This document shows positions 62,059 to 64,000 of a stretch of 64,000 bases of DNA, one piece after another; position 1 is the stretch's first letter, and the number at the start of each line of letters is the position of its first letter. The notes under the pieces are model-generated. The model saw nothing but the letters and a program-made list of their open reading frames with translations, was not told the DNA's origin and did not search any database. Both the position numbers and the translations under genes were made by a program. Source of the DNA: Thalassomonas viridans (GTDB lineage Bacteria > Pseudomonadota > Gammaproteobacteria > Enterobacterales > Alteromonadaceae); contig NZ_CP059733.1 of NCBI RefSeq assembly GCF_000948985.2, positions 3,410,001 through 3,474,000 on the forward strand, read 5' to 3'.

Positions 62059-62776
62059 CTAAATAGGCGCCTGGGGGTAAGGTAAATTGAAACTGCTCCT
62101 TTTTCGGCGCCGTGGCAAAATCACTGCCGGTAAGGGCAAAACGACTGAGCTGGCCGCTGGCGTCGACAATAACAAAGCCGGTGAGCTTATCCCGGTCAAA
62201 GTTCAGCTCCAGGGTTTTCACCTGGCTGTTGCTGTCCAGGGCGTGAACGGCAAAGGTAGTATCATTAACTTTACTGATACGGTAGTTTTGCCATATGGAC
62301 TTATCCTGGCTGGTTAACAGTAAAATCGGGGTATTGGCAATGGCATTTGCCAGGCCATACGCGGTTGCCTGCTCAACGAAAGGATCATAAAACCACAGGG
62401 TTTCGCCGTCGGATACGATCAGCGACTCATCCGGCTCTGTGGTTTGCCAGTACACTAAATCAGGCTTGCCTACCACCAGATTGCCGGCGCCATTTTGCAG
62501 CAGATTGCCATCGGCATCAAACACCTGCTGGGAAAATTGTGCGCTGAAATGTTTGATGTTATCCAGCTTAGCCAACAATGCCAACTTCGCCTGCTCAGCT
62601 TCCTGTTTCAACTTGTCAGCCGGTGCGGTGTCAACAGCCGTTTGATATGCCTTGGAGACTGGCTTAGCGCCGATATCCTTATGACCGTCAACATGGGCCA
62701 GTGCCGAGGTAAGCGGCAAAGACAAACCGGCGGCCAGGGCCAGGTGTTTTACTAAATTTGTTTTATTCAATTTCAT
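62045..62776 (-). CDS. lolA: Outer membrane lipoprotein carrier protein LolA
   Basis: 243 residues from the ATG at 62776 (overlapping the ftsK end). The signal peptide ends ALA after a hydrophobic core ([16 protein letters not shown]). The LolA fold has [49 protein letters not shown] and [12 protein letters not shown] at the end. A charged linker of about 30 residues after the signal peptide ([15 protein letters not shown]) makes it longer than E. coli LolA. It carries lipoproteins across the periplasm. Confidence 0.95.
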   Translation of the reverse strand: MKLNKTNLVKHLALAAGLSLPLTSALAHVDGHKDIGAKPVSKAYQTAVDTAPADKLKQEAEQAKLALLAKLDNIKHFSAQFSQQVFDADGNLLQNGAGNLVVGKPDLVYWQTTEPDESLIVSDGETLWFYDPFVEQATAYGLANAIANTPILLLTSQDKSIWQNYRISKVNDTTFAVHALDSNSQVKTLELNFDRDKLTGFVIVDASGQLSRFALTGSDFATAPKKEQFQFTLPPGAYLDDQR

Positions 62777-64000
62777 CAACCGTATTCTTAACTGGTGGTG
62801 GCGCCAGTACTTCCCTGGCACCGTTATGGCCCGGGGTAGAGACAACCCCCTGCATTTCCATTTCTTCGACAATACGCGCCGCGCGGTTATAACCGATACG
62901 GAATTTACGCTGGACGCTGGAGATTGATACCCTGCGGGTTTCGGTGACAAAGGCCAGGGCTTCGTCGTATAAGGCATCTAGTTCCGAGTCTTCCCCTTCG
63001 CTTTGCTCACCCGGCAACAAGACTTCCTGCTCGGTATCGCCGGAGAGGATTTCATCAAGATAATTCGGCTCGCCACGGGACTGCCAGTCTTTCACCACCG
63101 CATGCACTTCATGATCGTCGACAAAAGCGCCGTGTACCCGGGTAGGCACTCCGGTTCCCGGCGGCAGGTACAACATGTCCCCCTGCCCCAGCAATTGCTC
63201 CGCCCCCTGCTGATCCAAAATTGTTCTGGAGTCGATACGCGAGGATACCTGGAACGCCATACGGGTAGGAATATTGGCCTTGATCAGGCCGGTGATAACA
63301 TCAACCGACGGACGCTGGGTCGCCAACACCAAATGGATACCGGCCGCCCTGGCTTTTTGCGCAATACGGGCAATAAGCTCTTCAACTTTTTTACCCACTA
63401 TCATCATCATGTCGGCAAATTCGTCGACTATCACTACGATACTGGGGAGTTTTTCCAGCTTCGGTGGCATGGTTTCCATGCTATCCCCCGGCTTCCACAG
63501 GGGGTCCACCAGAGGCTGGCCATCTTCTATGGCTTTTAATATTTTCTGGTTATAACCTTTAAGGTTACGCACCCCGACAGCCGACATCAGCTTGTAGCGG
63601 CGCTCCATTTCCCCGACACACCAGCGCAGCGCATTGGCCGCTTCCTTCATATCGGTAACCACTTCCGCCAGCAGATGGGGAATGCCTTCATACACGGACA
63701 ATTCCAGCATTTTCGGGTCTATCATGATCAGGCGGACATCTTCCGGCGTCGATTTATAAAGCAGGCTGACGATCATGGTATTAACCCCCACCGACTTACC
63801 CGAGCCTGTGGTACCTGCAACCAGCAGGTGCGGCATTTTACCCAAATCAACCACGATAGGGTCACCGGCAATATCTTTACCCAGCACCATAGTCAGCGGC
63901 GATGCGGAGTTGGTAAAGGCGTCACAGGCAATTACTTCGCTTAAGCGGACAATTTCCCGGAATTTATTCGGCAATTCCAGCCCGATAACCGATTTGCCGG
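62763..64000 (-). CDS. ftsK: DNA translocase FtsK, C-terminal part (cut by window edge)
   Basis: The visible 412 codons cover the motor and gamma domains; the start is beyond 64000 (the frame is open to the edge, beginning [11 protein letters not shown]). Walker A is GTTGSGKS, Walker [13 protein letters not shown], with [20 protein letters not shown]. The C-terminal winged helix ([20 protein letters not shown]) reads KOPS and activates XerCD. A linker with [12 protein letters not shown] is typical. It pumps DNA at the septum. Confidence 0.98.
   Translation of the reverse strand, partial: GKSVIGLELPNKFREIVRLSEVIACDAFTNSASPLTMVLGKDIAGDPIVVDLGKMPHLLVAGTTGSGKSVGVNTMIVSLLYKSTPEDVRLIMIDPKMLELSVYEGIPHLLAEVVTDMKEAANALRWCVGEMERRYKLMSAVGVRNLKGYNQKILKAIEDGQPLVDPLWKPGDSMETMPPKLEKLPSIVVIVDEFADMMMIVGKKVEELIARIAQKARAAGIHLVLATQRPSVDVITGLIKANIPTRMAFQVSSRIDSRTILDQQGAEQLLGQGDMLYLPPGTGVPTRVHGAFVDDHEVHAVVKDWQSRGEPNYLDEILSGDTEQEVLLPGEQSEGEDSELDALYDEALAFVTETRRVSISSVQRKFRIGYNRAARIVEEMEMQGVVSTPGHNGAREVLAPPPVKNTVDEIE

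Overview
The window looks like chromosomal DNA of a marine gammaproteobacterium of the order Alteromonadales, most likely family Colwelliaceae (Thalassomonas-like). This is inferred from the right-end order ftsK-lolA-rarA-crcB-serS, the PEP-CTERM proteins, the DUF349 and DUF1315 genes and the general protein style; no database search was possible.

About 50 kb of the left part is an almost complete Ysc-family type III secretion system (T3SS), split into several transcription units and interleaved with unrelated genes. On the minus strand: (i) a translocon-type operon at 1-3030 (MIIA-domain protein, LcrG-like protein, small tip-like paralogue, LcrH/SycD chaperone, start of a probable translocator); (ii) sctB-C-D-E-F-G-I-J-K-L at 17429-10271, preceded by two paralogous ECF sigma factors (19055-17633); (iii) sctW (YopN-TyeA fusion), SycN-like, sctX, sctY, sctV at 24227-19745. 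On the plus strand: (iv) sctN-sctO (25952-27815); (v) sctP-Q-R-S-T-U (37765-42464); (vi) a CesT-type chaperone, a large putative effector and a third gene (47481-51120). Interleaved are a DUF3179 protein, a PhoD-like phosphatase, two PEP-CTERM proteins, a secreted repeat protein, a haem-c-type chemoreceptor, an intact ISAs1-family insertion with 10-bp target duplications, a GGDEF protein, a CaiB-type CoA-transferase, a subtilisin with hexapeptide repeats, a PKD/LysM protein and several small proteins. From 51.2 kb on the window is mostly housekeeping.

Three observations stand out. First, the 417-residue protein heading the translocon operon carries a DUF1521/MIIA-type segment with the self-cleavage motif GDPHVDE, nested between N- and C-terminal helices that it shares with the 163-residue protein two genes downstream. 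This suggests a metal- (calcium-) triggered self-cutting relative of a needle-tip or filament protein. Second, all six T3SS-related units whose heads lie in the window have a similar promoter-like element about 30-110 nt before the first gene: RCAAC followed by a T-rich run, with TT(A/C)CNWA(C/G) beginning 18 or 19 nt after the first A of AAC. This is an ECF-type architecture and is a natural candidate target for the two ECF sigma factors. Third, the 872-residue probable effector shows a papain-like catalytic pattern (QGSVGSCF, GHHAF, TNWG) and sits behind its own chaperone under the same promoter element.

Start codons were chosen by ribosome binding sites where these were clear, so several genes are shorter than the longest open frame.
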